A stretch of 64,000 bases of DNA from Epiperipatus broadwayi (taxonomy: Eukaryota; Onychophora; Udeonychophora; Euonychophora; Peripatidae), in assembly GCA_028023455.1 (NCBI GenBank), contig JAQFVV010000514.1, forward strand, positions 248,001 to 312,000, given 5' to 3'. Below are positions 22,675 through 34,639 of the stretch, in pieces; the stretch's first letter is position 1; every line of letters begins with the position of its first letter. The notes under the pieces were generated by a model. That model saw nothing but the letters and a program-made list of their open reading frames with translations, was not told the origin of the DNA and searched no databases. The translations under genes were made by a program, and so were the position numbers.

Positions 22675-23515
22675 ATTATTGAAGAGTAGTAATTAATTTA
22701 TTGAGTGCACAGAGAGCATACTAAATAGTTTAAATAGGCTAAAGCCTGTACTCAGTGTGCTTTAAAATTCACAATAATCAAGAATATTTTGCCAATAGAG
22801 GGAACCTTCTAAACCATGACACAAGATAACGACTTTTATAAAAGATAAGAGTGACCATCTTATCTTTAACTTAAATGTTCATTTATATAGACGAATCTGA
22901 AGCATCTTGATTTGGAAGCATGAAGTAGTTGTTTTCTCCACTGTTTAAGTCCACTATTTCCTTTACAAATTAACTTATGTGAAATCTTGCGATTTACAGT
23001 GAGTTAATATGATCTTAATGTTGGAAATTCTATAATCATTGAAGAGTAGTAATTAATTTATTGAGCACACAGAGCATATGTAAATAGTTTAAACAGGCTT
23101 TAGCCTGTACTCAATGCTCTTTAAAATTCACAATAATAAAGCATATTTTGCCGGTAGAGGAAACCTTCCAAACTACTCTTCACTAGTTTATAGAATTTCC
23201 AACATTAAGATCATAATATTAACTCGCTGTAAATCACAAGATTTCATGTAAGTTAATTTATAAAGGGAATAGTGGACTTAAACAGTGGAGAAAATAACAA
23301 CTTCATACTTCCAAATCAAGATGTTTCATATTTGCCTATATAAGTGGACATTTAGGTAAAAGATAAGATGGCCACTGTTATCTTTATAAAAGTCGCTATC
23401 TTGTGTCATGGTTTGGAAGGTTCCCTCTATTGGCAAAATATGCTTGATTATTGTGAATTTAAAAGTGTGTTGAGTACAGGCTAAAGCCTGTTTAAACTAT
23501 TTTATCATTATGTAA
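22675..23515. repeat. Three-arm foldback repeat
   Basis: An arm at 22675-23037 is followed by a partial direct copy at 23038-23180 (both start with a form of ATTGAAGAGTAGTAATTAAT), then by the reverse-complement arm at 23190-23515 (for example AACCATGACACAAGATA at 22813 against its mirror near 23396). The arms share GTAAATCACAAGATTTC-like sequence with repeat C at 28640. Non-coding. Confidence 0.88.
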
Positions 23516-23779
23516 TTTTATTTAATTTTTTTAAAAAAGATCATATAAAGAATTATATGAAAAATCAGAAAATGTTTGCTATGTTAACCTAAATATATTT
23601 TATTTTCTTTATTTTTTATCTAAATATTTATCATCATTAATTCAAATAATATTTACATAAATGAAATCTCAGTTCTTAGCAGATAAAACTATTATTTCAC
23701 TCATTACATAATTATATATATATATGTGTGTGTGTGTGTGTACATTATCTATACTAAACTTCATGTAATTATAAGGGAC

Positions 23780-23910
23780 TTGAATGAAATACGTATATTG
23801 AAAATCGTTTATCTTTTTCACATGTATATGAGTATATGCATCACTTGTATAGGATAGATTGGATAGATGTAGGGAGTTTGAAAGTCTGAGTTCAAGTCCC
23901 TTATATATAT
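23780..23910 (+). repeat. Truncated type 2 hammerhead repeat with B-box-like end
   Basis: GAATGAAATACGTATATTGA aligns with the GAAA, stem III and stem I strand of the type 2 motif at 38170-38186. About 80 bp downstream comes GTCTGAGTTCAAGTCCCTT, a good B-box-like sequence. The 5' half of the ribozyme (CTGATGA and stem II) is missing. The minus-strand frame at 23669-23917 resembles those at 37718 and 59629 only because all three overlap this repeat. Confidence 0.7.
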
Positions 23911-24364
23911 ATAACATTTATTACATAATATGTAAAATGCACCAAAAATAAATTAGAAAATGTAATTTTAACTTGAATTTCATTTTTTATATATATATTT
24001 TTAATTTAGTCAGTTATGATTAAATACGATGTTGACTTTGGTGTTATATTTTATGACTTATATTGATAAAATTTTAACAATTAACACTTAAATAGATAGT
24101 GATTCCACTATGCTCATAATTAAACTGTTAAATGCACTATATGTATGCATAGGCTTTTTTAAAAAACAAAACAATAATATGCACAATAAAACATTTATTC
24201 ATTAGTTATCATTGATTCTCAGTTGTAAATTAGCTATTCAATGTTTATGATATATTCTGAACATGTGATAATGAGTTAATTTTTTTATAGAAAAAAAAAA
24301 CAGTGAATTTTTCAAAGCTCTTCTCATCATTATTTAGAATAAAGATGCCAAAAAAAATCAAGTC

Positions 24365-24467
24365 GTCAAGCATTGGTGGTTGAGAGGTCAGCGATGGCTG
24401 CTTTACAAGCAGTTGTCCCGGGTTAGCGGGTTCGCTTCCCGGCTGATGGTATGACACATGAGGGAAA
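24365..24467 (+). mobile_element. tRNA-derived SINE (SINE-a)
   Basis: Head GCATTGGTGGTTGAGAGG, anticodon arm GCTGC/GCAGT with loop TTTACAA, extra AGCGGGTT before box B GGTTCGCTTCC, tail TGGTATGACACATGAG. The flanks (AAAAAATCAAGTC on the left, AAAAAAGTCAAATC on the right) suggest an imperfect duplication. Confidence 0.88.
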
Positions 24468-25030
24468 AAAGTCAAATCAGATGTCACATGACTTGATTTA
24501 ATAAGCTTGTTAAGAGTTCATTTTGTGAGCTCTATATATAACAATAGAATAAGGGTAGATAGTGGCTTATAGTCTCAGGTTGATATATCATTCAAGTTAA
24601 AAGTTGCTAAAAAATGTATTTTCCATCACTCGCTGATAAAGATCTTGAGTGTTCTGTGCAATATTAAAATCAGTACCATCACTATTATATATATATATAA
24701 CAAAGATTTTCATGGTTATATGAATGAAATTAAAATCTTTTTTGGGTTAAACTATGTATTATTTTTTAAAATTGGAGGCGTTTCAATGAAATCATATTTA
24801 TTCTTCTTAAGGTTAAAGCTATAATGGACTATTTTGTCTCAGGTAATAGCAAGATCGTGATTATATGTGAATTAAAAAATGTTCATATATATATATATTA
24901 GGTGGATTAACAAAAATAGTTAACTTCCATTTTACAATCAGGTGATTTGTTAAAATTGATTTTAGAAGATAAAATAATTGGCTTCGATTAGGCTGGAATA
25001 TATTATATATTTCATCATATTTATTTAAAG
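24468..25030. other. Non-coding AT-rich DNA
   Basis: It contains (TA)n tracts near 24686 and 24888; nothing else recognised. Confidence 0.5.
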
Positions 25031-25032
25031 TA

Positions 25033-25996
25033 CACCTGGGTCTTGTTTTATGTGGTAGATAGGTTCCACAGAAAACCTGCTTTAAAAAAAATCGCACAAA
25101 ATAGACTTAAATTACCTTGAAAAATGGGGGATAGGATCTGTAATTTTCAGAATTTGCATAAAAGCAAAGCAACAAGAGAAAATTACTTTAATATTTGCAT
25201 TAAAAAAATAAGCAAATAAAGTACGACTAATAAAAAATTTCAAATATTTGAAAAAAATTAATACAAGACAAACTTTTTTATTAACTACATTATTTAATTT
25301 TACATTTTTCATACATATTTTAATCATTAACGCTAGCGTTCATTTGTAAACTGGTAAAAAATCAGATTCGATGTGATGTATTGTGGCTTCTCCTTAAACG
25401 AAGTCAAGAATCTCTCAGCAATTATGCCCAGAGAAACCTGTTAGCCGCTTTATTTTTATTCGTGATGTGATGTACAACTAGCACCACCTTCTGTCTTATG
25501 CTGTGTTAATGGTTTTCTGTTTCTATATTTAAAAAAATGAGACCGAAATCAAAACAAAAACATTATACATTATCATTAGAAAGATTATTTTCAGTTTATA
25601 AAATCTTCGTTTTTTATTTTAAAAATCTAAAAAATTATTTATTTCTGTTATCTATAACAAAATATGTTTTAAAATTTTAATTTTTTTGAATATTTATTGT
25701 GATATTTTTATATGTAAGTATAAATCTATTATTATTATTTACTCATTAGTATAAATAGGTTATTTACATAGAAGCTAAGATTTTAAATACAGCTTCAGGC
25801 CATATTCACATTAGCTGCTAATATAACATTATATTTTTGAAAAAAAAAAAGTATTTCAAATGAAAATAAGTTATTAATAATTTAAATTTCTTGATATCTA
25901 ATAAATATAGTGAAATATGAAAGATATTAAGAAGAAACATGAATCACATAACGTCAAAATCGCATTAAATAATCCGCATAAAACAAGACCCAGGTG
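25033..25996 (+). mobile_element. TA-flanked DNA element, about 0.96 kb (mariner/pogo-like, non-autonomous), copy 1
   Basis: The termini CACCTGGGTCTTGTTTTATG and CATAAAACAAGACCCAGGTG are perfect inverted repeats flanked by TA on both sides (25031-25032, 25997-25998), the target duplication of the Tc1/mariner superfamily. Two further copies lie at 42529-43484 and 52760-53660. The interior has no transposase frame. The TTTTATGYGGTA start recalls pogo/Tigger ends, but this is inference. Confidence 0.88.
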
Positions 25997-25999
25997 TAT

Positions 26000-27185
26000 T
26001 TGGCTTTTTAAAAATTTCTGTAGACTATCTCATAGTTCTTAAATCACAGCTCATCAATAGCACCACTATTTAATATAATGTAACTAGCCAAATAAAAAAA
26101 AAGTAAAATAAACTTTTTATTGGATTATTATAGCATGTAATCTAGTTCAAGTTGTTATCTACTTGGACGATGGCAAAATGCATGTATTTATTGCTGAATT
26201 TTTAAAGCAGCATTATAATAAGCAAAATAATACAAAAAGTACTCCATTAGAAATTAATTATTGGCAATAAGTGTGTTAAGTAAAATTCAAAAATATATGT
26301 TTTTATTATTGAATGGTAAGTCTTATTTGAAAAAGCTTTGTAGGCAAAGGTATATTAAATGAATGCATTTTAGTAGCAAAGCAATAAAAAGAGCAATCTA
26401 TGAGGAAATTACTGGAGATACGAGGTCAAATACAAAATAAACTGCTGTTATTTCATATATTTGTTTTAAAAATAACTTACCATAAGAAGTGTAATAATGT
26501 GAACGGCTGAAACCTTTGTCAGATGTGCATTAAAAATGCTTATATGACAGCCAATCAGATGTAATAATGATTGGACAGGGAACTCTCAAATCAAAACACA
26601 AGGCAAAGATTTTACGAGAAAAAAAAGTGTATTAAATCAAAACACTTTAATAAGGGAAGTTTATTCCAAATAATAATACAAAACAAATTGTTGGCAATAA
26701 ACACATGAAAAAGTGAATATAATGGACACTGTCACAGCTTCTGATGTTAAGCACCATCTTGTGACCTATTGTACATTTTATGCAATATACATTTTCGGCT
26801 ACATGCATTTTATGAAATATAGATTTTCCATTTTTTTTAAACAAAAGTAAATGCTATAAACATCTTACTGTTTTTAATGTCATTTTATAAATGGAATGAT
26901 TCTTACTTCTTATTACAATGTAAATGGGAAAAAAAAAACCATCACTATCTTAAAAACATTTTCAAAAAATCAGTTTTTCATTTTGAAATTAATAATAATA
27001 AAATGTTTTTACCATATAATAAATTACATTTACCAGACTTATTTTTTGCATTAATACATTGCTGAAGGGGAAGAGGGGTAAAGATTTTTATTTTTCATTG
27101 ATTATTTGTTTTTTGTTTTTCAACTTTCTCCTGTGAGGTTCCATCCAGTGGGTAAATTGTTCAAATTGATACAAATAGCACTAAA
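26000..27185. other. Non-coding AT-rich DNA
   Basis: Frames at 26647-26844 (minus) and 26877-27065 (plus) have no recognisable domain. No shared repeat seen. Confidence 0.5.
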
Positions 27186-27189
27186 TAAT

Positions 27190-27478
27190 AACAGGAATGA
27201 GAGAACAAACAGGTGTTTTTAACCTCATTGAAAAAATTAAGAGACTGAAGAAGAATTGGGCTGCTAAAAGAGATAATAATAGATGGACATTTAAAATTTT
27301 AAACTGGATTCCAAGAGATTGTAAAAGACCTAGAAAGAGACCATATGTGAGATGGATGAATGATATAAGAAACTGTGCTACAGTGATATGGAAAAGAGAG
27401 AGGCTAGAGATCAGAGAAGATGGATTGAATTTGGAGAGTCTTCATTCTGCACTGGATCGATAATGGTGGGAAATGATA
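27190..27478 (+). pseudogene. RTE-type LINE, ORF 3' end
   Basis: The 88-codon frame at 27197-27463 reads MREQTGVFNLIEKIKRLKKN, AKRDDNRWTFKILNWIPRD and CKRPRKRPYVRWMNDI, the C-terminus of the RTE-type polymerase. Relative to the 29845 copy, a few residues (LKWSWAGHI) are partly lost. It ends in GATAATGGT and GATAATGAT repeats. No target duplication identified. Confidence 0.85.
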
Positions 27479-28425
27479 ATGATAATAAAATGGTACCTTT
27501 TTATTGTATATCACGGAGTTCAAAGTGTTAATTGTAAAAGCTGAAAATTAGAAATTTTATAAAATTAATGAATTCTAGATGGCAATGAAAAATCATGTTT
27601 TAACAAAGACTGTTTTTGTGATTTCTTTGGTAGAGAATGCTAATTTTCATATACCTATTTTGTTCTAAAAATGTGAGATTTTTAATTCAGTATCAACATT
27701 TATTATTGAGGTTATTCAAAATATAGAGATTTCATTTTTTAAAATTTTATTTCAGTTTTTCCAACGAGAGAATAAATATTAGTTATTCACAAAGAGAAAG
27801 TGAGAGAAATATTATTTAGAATAAGGGGAAAGTTGTTTGAAAAATAGTAGAAACATAGAATTATGGGAGTGAAAAGTTTTTCATTGTTCATAATATTTTT
27901 ACAAGATTTATATTAACTTTAGATTAATATTTTATTATTTTAACATTTTTATTTTAATTAATATATGTAAATAAACAAAATAATATTTTTTGTTGTGAAG
28001 GTTGGAATGCTGAGGTTTTATTTTTAAATAGATTTATGTTTAGTTTTTAATATTTTTATCAATAAATTTTTTTCTTAGTTTTTATTATTATTTTATATAT
28101 ATATAGACGATATACTCTTGTATATGCATATAATGAACAATTTTTAATATGTCACTTTCATTTCAGGTTCTAGGATTCACATTTTTAAAAAAATTAAATT
28201 AATATGAAGTAATAGTTCAATTTTACACCTCATATCTATCATTATAATTTTTATATATTTTTCATGTTGTTATACACTATTGAAAATTTAAATAAATTTT
28301 AATACATATTTATATGAGTGAGGGACATCTTTTAATGCTTTTTGTGCCAATTTAAACTTTAATATCTTTAACCAGTTTTTAATATTAAACAAACAAATTA
28401 ATATCTTTTTCTGCAAATATTACAG
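27479..28425. other. Non-coding AT-rich DNA
   Basis: No coding or shared repeat signal recognised. Confidence 0.5.
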
Positions 28426-28429
28426 CTAT

Positions 28430-28945
28430 AACCTTGATTCATCAGATCTACTAGATGTCCAAACACCTGTTTACCATGTCACAATAATATCCAGAACTAG
28501 TCCCTACCTTCACATTTTCAACCGCACATGCTTTAGGTTTATTGCCTTAGTAAATATTACTTACATAATCAATGTGCGTTAAATAAATTTATAATTACAA
28601 CTTTAAATTATCGTAATAGATTTCTGACTATAAGATCTTTCCATTGACTCATTGTAAATCAAAAGATTTCGCGAGTACTAATATATAATAGGAATTGTGG
28701 ACTCAATCAGTGAAGTATTGAATAGCTTCAAGCTCTCAGATCTAACTGCTTCAGCTTCACCTATTTATATAGAAAATAGGTTGAAGTAAGGAAGGGTTCC
28801 CCTCTTTTCTTTCAATGCATAAGCTTGTGGTTAAGATCTGCAGAAGTCCCTACCTTCGCATTTTCAACCGCACATGCTTTAGGTTTATTGCCTTAATAAA
28901 TATTACTTACGTAATCAATGTGCGTTAAATAAATTTATATATTGA
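28430..28945 (+). repeat. Repeat C, with two 95-bp direct repeats
   Basis: GTCCCTACCTTC, CCGCACATGCTTTAGG and AATCAATGTGCGTTAAAT occur at 28500-28593 and again at 28850-28940, about 350 bp apart. Further copies lie at 33340-33440 and 60935-61025. Between the repeats is a block related to the 22.7-23.5 kb foldback. The end-to-end direct repeats look like a tandem or LTR-like arrangement, but no coding part is present. Confidence 0.82.
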
Positions 28946-29589
28946 ATTTGTAATGACATAGTACATTTTAAACTGTGAATATGTTATCACATTTTCTGGT
29001 GTTTAGATCTCTCACATATATAATGATACTAGATTATAGTAGAAACAGATTATATTAAAGATTAATTGGTTTATTTTATGTTAGATAGAAATTAATGATA
29101 TAAAATAATAAAGTTGAAATGTACACTAGAGATTAATTAGACTAGTCAAATGATTAAAAAAATGCAATATAAATATCTAATTACCAGATTGATGGGAGAA
29201 AAAGAATTAGACATTTTTTTTTGCATAGATCTGATAACTCGTTATTTATTTTGCTGTTTTATTAATTAGCTATTTTACTAGATATATTAAAGATTGATAG
29301 AAGCATTGACAATTTCTAGTTACGCTAATATTTAATTTTAATATATATATAACTGAAATGAATGAAACTATACTTTTTAATTAGTTATATAACACAAATA
29401 AACTAATTAAAAGACTACGATACCATCTGTCCTTTAACATTTGTTGATATTTATGCTTAGTTTATTTACATAATTTATGTTGCATAACTCATTGGAAGAC
29501 ACATTTACTTCAGTTTCAGCTACATATGTCTGAATTATAGTTATTTGTATCAATTTTAATCTATGAGGTCAAATTGCAATTCCACTTTT

Positions 29590-29690
29590 ATTGTTAAAGG
29601 AGGTTGTCTTGACAACAGTTTGAGATTGTTGATTGTTATTGATATTGGGATTGTCCAAGTGTTGACTGGTTTTAGTGAGAGTTATTTATA
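29590..29690 (-). repeat. Interspersed repeat D, reverse copy
   Basis: GGAGGTTGTCTTGACAACAG followed by GATTGTTGATTGTTATTG is the reverse complement of the repeat at 9740 and 42375. Confidence 0.8.
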
Positions 29691-29844
29691 TATACGCTAG
29701 AAATTATTTGCTTCTAAGGTGCATTATAATCAACCAGGTCTTTTCAGTTAGGTTAAGTCTCACCAAAAAATTAGAGCATGTTTTTTTTTCATTGCTTTTA
29801 ACCATGTGTTTGAAATGAAAGATTGTAATATATAAGTAAGAAAG

Positions 29845-30440
29845 GATGAACAAATGGAAATCATTATGCACCTAAAGAAATTACAGATGGGAACATAATG
29901 GATTAAATTAATCATAGAATTAAACCTGGTTGGAGTGCTTTTGGTAGAAATAACTTGATACTAAAAGGAAATATGCCTATATGTTTTAAAAGAAAAGTTT
30001 TTAATAAATGTGTTTTACCAGTTCTTACTTATGGATCTGAGACTTGGAAATTTAATAGAAGAGCAATACAGAGACTTCAGACCACTCAAAGAAGTATGGA
30101 AAGATGCATGTTGGGAGTAACAAGAAGAGATTGAAAACACAATATATGGGTAAGAGAACAAACAAGTGTTACTGACCTCATTGAAAATATTAAAAGACTG
30201 AAGTGGAGTTAGGATGGACATATTGCTAAAAGAGATGATAATAGATGGACAATTGAAATCTTAACCTGGATTCCAAGAGATTGTAAAAGACCCAGAAAGA
30301 GACCACATGTGAGATGGATGGATGAGGTAAGAAAGCATGCAGGGATATTGTGGAGAAGAGAAGCTAAAGATCGGAGAAGATGGATTGAACTTGGAGAGAC
30401 CTTCATCCTGCAGTGGATTGATAATGGTTGATGATGATTA
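29845..30440 (+). pseudogene. RTE-type LINE, longest 3' fragment
   Basis: The reading starts near RIKPGWSAFGRNN, then CVLPVLTYGSETWKFNRRAI, RLQTTQRSMERCMLGVTRRD, a stop, DLIENIKRLKWS, DGHIAKRDDNRWTIEILTWI, RKRPHVRWMDEVRKHAG and FILQWIDNG, then a GGTTGATGATGA tail. This is the region after the RTE polymerase palm. One internal stop (after TRRD) and one in WS*DG break it. Antisense frames at 30015-30221 and 30209-30406 are shadows. Confidence 0.9.
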
Positions 30441-30799
30441 ATATCTAAAGTTAAGTGAAATATAATTTAACTCCCAGTTCATTATATCAAAGCTCATGTA
30501 TTTGATGTATACCTTCATATATTAATATATATAAATTTAATGTGTATTATATTTGTTTTTATAGCAGCAACCATGTTCTTGTTTTGCATAATTAGTGGTA
30601 TTGGTGCAATACAAGCTTTTGTACTTCTGGTCTGAATTTGAAGCTTAAAATGTCAAAATGCTAAAATGTGAAGTTAATACGGGACGTATTTCTCAAAAAC
30701 CTAAAAAACCATGAAGTGATTTTATTCATATAAGTAAGGTGAAAATAATTTCATTTGGGGAAAAAAAGGCTATATGTTGAAACTAGTTGGAAATTCTTA

Positions 30800-31205
30800 T
30801 GAAGGAATTATTGATTCACAAAATAGTAATATGTATATAAATAGAAATAGCCTTTAACTTTTGATGTTACCACAAAATTATCAATTCCTACTAATTAAGA
30901 ATTCCTGAAACCAGTTTTTGCATTAACTTATAATAGTCCCAACAAAAGTGTTGTTATGTCTTGCATTGGTGCTTGAGAGGTCAGCGCGACTGTCTTGCAC
31001 TTGCAAGCAGTTGCCCGGGTTGCGGGTTCGTGCCCCGGCTGATGCTATGACACTTAAAAAAAAGTGTTATAGTTTAATGAAAAAACTGATTTAGTCTCAG
31101 GAATTGTCAGTTAGTAGTAATTGATAATTTCTTGATAACATCAAAGATTATCTCTATTTACATGGATATTATCTCATTGATCTTTATTATAATAATAATC
31201 CATGG
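30800..31205. repeat. Foldback element split by a SINE
   Basis: The left arm (30800-30935; TTGATGTTACCACAAAATTA, AATTCCTGAAACCAG) and right arm (31075-31205; AATTGATAATTTCTTGATAA, CAGGAATTG) are imperfect reverse complements of about 130 bp. The SINE at 30955 lies in the loop between them. Confidence 0.8.
30955..31063 (+). mobile_element. tRNA-derived SINE (SINE-a)
   Basis: CTTGCATTGGTGCTTGAGAG head, extra GCGGGTT before the box B region, tail GGCTGATGCTATGACACTT with A-run. AAAAGTGTT on both sides suggests a short target duplication. Confidence 0.88.
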
Positions 31206-31795
31206 AAATATTTAATTCAATATATATATATAGAATTACTTAACTCTTTTGAAACTTCTAAAGTTTGATCCACAGCATATAATTTTATCTAGTGAAGACT
31301 AAAAAAGTGAAAATGTGTGGAGGATGTGAGAAGAGAAGAAAAAATATTCTAGTTGTAAATAATGTATTTTATCAGGAATTGCTGAGTCTATACAAGACAT
31401 CTAGCAAAGGATCCATTGAAAACAATATCAAATCATTTACTGAAAGTAAATAATGATTGTATAGATTTGGAAATTGTATGAACTTAGTAACAAATTTTTT
31501 ATAATTTTTTAGGCATGTAAAAGTTCTTACTATCATTAACTTAGTATTTTTGATGCATTTTAAATGAAATATATATATTCAACTTTCGAGCGTTTGGATG
31601 CTATTGTAAGAAAAACTTATAATAGATTTGTTTTGAATCAAGTTTAGCACTTTTGAGGGCTACTTACAGCCTCACAGTCATAACAATGAAATTTATGTAT
31701 GTATGTGTGTGTATATGCTAGAAGTTTATTCAAATATATTTAAATTTATGGCCCATTTTTTTAAAAGGGGAAGCAGGATTTTTTCTTATTTATGA
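31206..31795. other. Non-coding AT-rich DNA
   Basis: No coding or shared repeat signal recognised. Confidence 0.5.
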
Positions 31796-31829
31796 AGTTA
31801 GGATTGTTATCTATATGCCATGATTCTTC

Positions 31830-32640
31830 AATCTTGCGTTTTGTTCCAAAGCAACCTTTATTAAGTTACTATAACAGATCTTATGGGCCCATATGTGCAG
31901 GGACCACATTCTGTCGCCTGCACCAGTGGGCCAAAGAGATTACAATGTTACTCTGATGTAATATAGCTGAGAGGTGGCTCAAAGCAGTCCACCCTCCTTA
32001 CACAATAAATTAGGAATGTGTTTCATGTGATTTCTCTTGATGCACACTATATTGGCAACTGTGGACTCGAATGTGTGGCCCATTAGATTTTGATGATGGA
32101 GCAAAATAGACTTGTGCTCCAGGTTGTTTGTAGCTCTTTTATAGCGATATTTGTGTAGTGAAAGCCTTGTGGCAAGGCATGTGACTCATCACAGTAAATA
32201 GCACTGCATCCAGTTTGGGGGCATGCTATCTTGTATACAGTGTAAAGCATTTGTTCATAGTCGATTTATTGTGACAACAGTATGAAAACTTATTTAATGG
32301 GACTGTGAGCAGATTTTAAGTTTTGGCTATATGTAGACTGTAGGGAGCAGTATCCATGGCTCATCATCTTTTGGTGGGTTTGTTCTCATTTTGTCCACTA
32401 TCCCTGTGAGAGCTCTATGTTTGAATCCTATATAGCATAATTTAATTCGTTTAGATATTTTTCAATGTTGGGCTTACAAGCAACTTCATGCATACATAAA
32501 TGGTGGTTTCTGTAAAAAAAAAAGATGATAAACCAGCATATTTGTTTGTCTTGGGAGAAATGGATTCAGGGTGCATGTATCCTCTTATTTCAATTGGCTT
32601 GTCTCTGTTAGACAAAAGCATATAAAATTTATAAATCATA
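31830..32640 (-). pseudogene. Penelope-like element, GIY-YIG endonuclease remnant
   Basis: On the minus strand, LHIAKTLKSAHSPI leads to VYKIACPQTGCSAIYCDES (32238 down to about 32182), matching the GIY-YIG pattern of PLE polyproteins, where VYKI stands for GIY and IYCDES for YIG. A downstream LQTTWSTSL block fits the usual spacing to the later His region. PLEs encode a reverse transcriptase joined to this endonuclease. The RT part is not recognisable and several frameshifts occur. The upstream open part is 32451-32639. This region is less AT-rich than its surroundings. Confidence 0.65.
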
Positions 32641-33055
32641 TCTTTTCACCATTTAATTTTATTTGAGAAAGAGAGAAAGGCAAAATTTGTCAAATGAACA
32701 CATACCTATATGTGCAAAATCTAAATTTGAGTAGAGATTCTACATATTTAAATGTAGTTCATCTCCCTCCCCCCATTTATAATTCCTCTTTATTTTGCAT
32801 AAAAGCAATATTTACCAATTTTTTTTGTTAATATCTTAATGTGAATAATTTTTAAGTTAAATTATATCATAATATGTATATACGTGTCAAAAACATATTA
32901 TATTCATGTATGTTAAAAATATATATTATTTACAGATTTTGATATCCAACTGAAAGACTGGGAAATAAATGGTATAGATTTTACAATCATATTGTACAAT
33001 AAGTGATGAATATTAAATTTGAATATTTATTGAAAAGTTATTGTTGTGAGTAAAT
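32641..33055. other. Non-coding AT-rich DNA
   Basis: No shared repeat or coding signal recognised. Confidence 0.5.
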
Positions 33056-33594
33056 AATATTTATATATATTAAGTCATCTATTCTCTTTATTACCGTTTT
33101 ACAATGATTTTATTATAACTCACTATGACAGTTTCAATTGTTTAATCAATCTTCTTCAGAGCTATAACAAACACAATACAAAAACATGAATACAAATATA
33201 CATGAACATATAATATTATATCTTATATATATACTATCCCATAATCATTATTTACATGCTCACATATTTAAATAGAAAGTAGGTTGAAGTAAAGAAGGGT
33301 TCCCTTCTTTTCTTCCATAGCGTAAGCTTGTGGTTAAAACACATGTAGAGGTCCCTACTATCGCATTTTATACGCATATTATAGAGGTTATAGCCTCAGT
33401 AAATATTACTTACGTAATCAATGTGCATTTAATAAATTTATAATTACAACTTTATAATCATATATATATTATTTTTATTTCATTTAAATTTACTCTTATT
33501 AATCTTTTAATATTTAACTCTAACTTTATATATTAATACTTTAATTATTATTATTCATTATATTAACATTTAATATATATATAATTTTTTTTTA

Positions 33595-33775
33595 CATGTA
33601 ATTTTTTAATTTATTTTTTATACCTACTTCTACTCATATATCCAAACCTTAACTGCTAAATTCAAATTTTACAGTTATACTTTAGAAGCTCCCTCAAGTT
33701 TAAATTTAGCAGTTAAGTTTGGATATATAAGTAGAAGGTAAGTATAAAAAATAAATTAAAAAATAATATTATAGA
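33595..33775. repeat. Inner palindrome 1
   Basis: TTTATTTTTTATACCTACTT and ATCCAAACCTTAACTGCTAA are mirrored by TTAGCAGTTAAGTTTGGAT and AGTATAAAAAATAAATTAAA. The axis lies near 33685. Confidence 0.85.
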
Positions 33776-33811
33776 TAAAAGAAAATTATATATATATATT
33801 GAATGTTAAAC

Positions 33812-34635
33812 ATTTATTTTTAGTGCTGTTTCTAATTGTAATAAATTTAATCAGCCATTTAAGCTATTGTGCGCTTTTTCACAAGTGTTAAATAATAATA
33901 AATGAGTACTTCCACTTACAACACAAGATATAGTATTTAGGAAAGAATAAAATGAATCCCCTTATTCAATCCAACCCAAATGCTTATATATGGGCAAATC
34001 TTAAGTACTGTAAGTGAAAGTGTGAGGATAGACTACTCACTTTAAACCACTGTTTACGATATCTGAATGAATGACGCCAATGAAATTATCTAGAATTTAC
34101 TAGACGTCACTCACAAATGAAACTCTTAAACATATGTAAATAAACATTTATTTTTAGCGCTGTTTCTAATTGTAATAAATTTAATCAGCCATTTAAGCTA
34201 TTGTGCGCTTTTTGTTGTAAGCGGAAGTACTCATTTATTATTATTTAACACTCATGAAAAAGTGCACAATAGCTTAAATGGCTGATTAAATTTATTACAA
34301 TTAGAAACAGCACTAAAAATAAATGTTTATTTACATATGTTTAAGAGTTTCATTTGTGAGTGACGTCTAGTAAATTCTAGATAATTTCATTGGGTCATTC
34401 ATTCAGATATCGTAAACAGTGGTTTAAAGTGAGTAGTCTATCCTCACACTTTCACTTACAGTACTTAAGATTTGCTCCTATATAAACATTTGGGTTGGAT
34501 TGAATAAGTGGATTCATTTTATTCTTTCCTAAAGACTATATCTTGTGTTGTAAGCAGAAGTATTCATTTATTATTATTTAACACTTGTGAAAAGCGCACA
34601 ATAGCTTAAATGGCTGATTAAATTTATTGAATGTT
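33812..34635. repeat. Inner palindrome 2, built from inverted 334-bp monomers
   Basis: A block starting TAGTGCTGTTTCTAATTG recurs 334 bp later (33821 and 34155), then twice in reverse complement (ending near 34315 and 34620). The order is a full forward monomer, a partial forward one, and the mirror image, with the axis near 34235. The arms are nearly identical (TTAAACCACTGTTTACGATA at 34042 against its mirror near 34410), implying recent origin or homogenisation. Confidence 0.9.
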
Positions 34636-34639
34636 AATA

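Noticed and set aside
28430-28945. LTR retrotransposon
   Set aside because: The 95-bp direct repeats lack TG...CA ends, a primer-binding site and any gag or pol sequence.
33122-33170. Hammerhead motif in the outer arms of the 33-35.7 kb palindrome (also 35595-35640)
   Set aside because: CTGAAGA, a good stem II (GATTGC/GCAATC in the right arm) and GAAACTGTC are present, but I find no stem I pairing and an extra A follows the core. Kept only as a possible relative.
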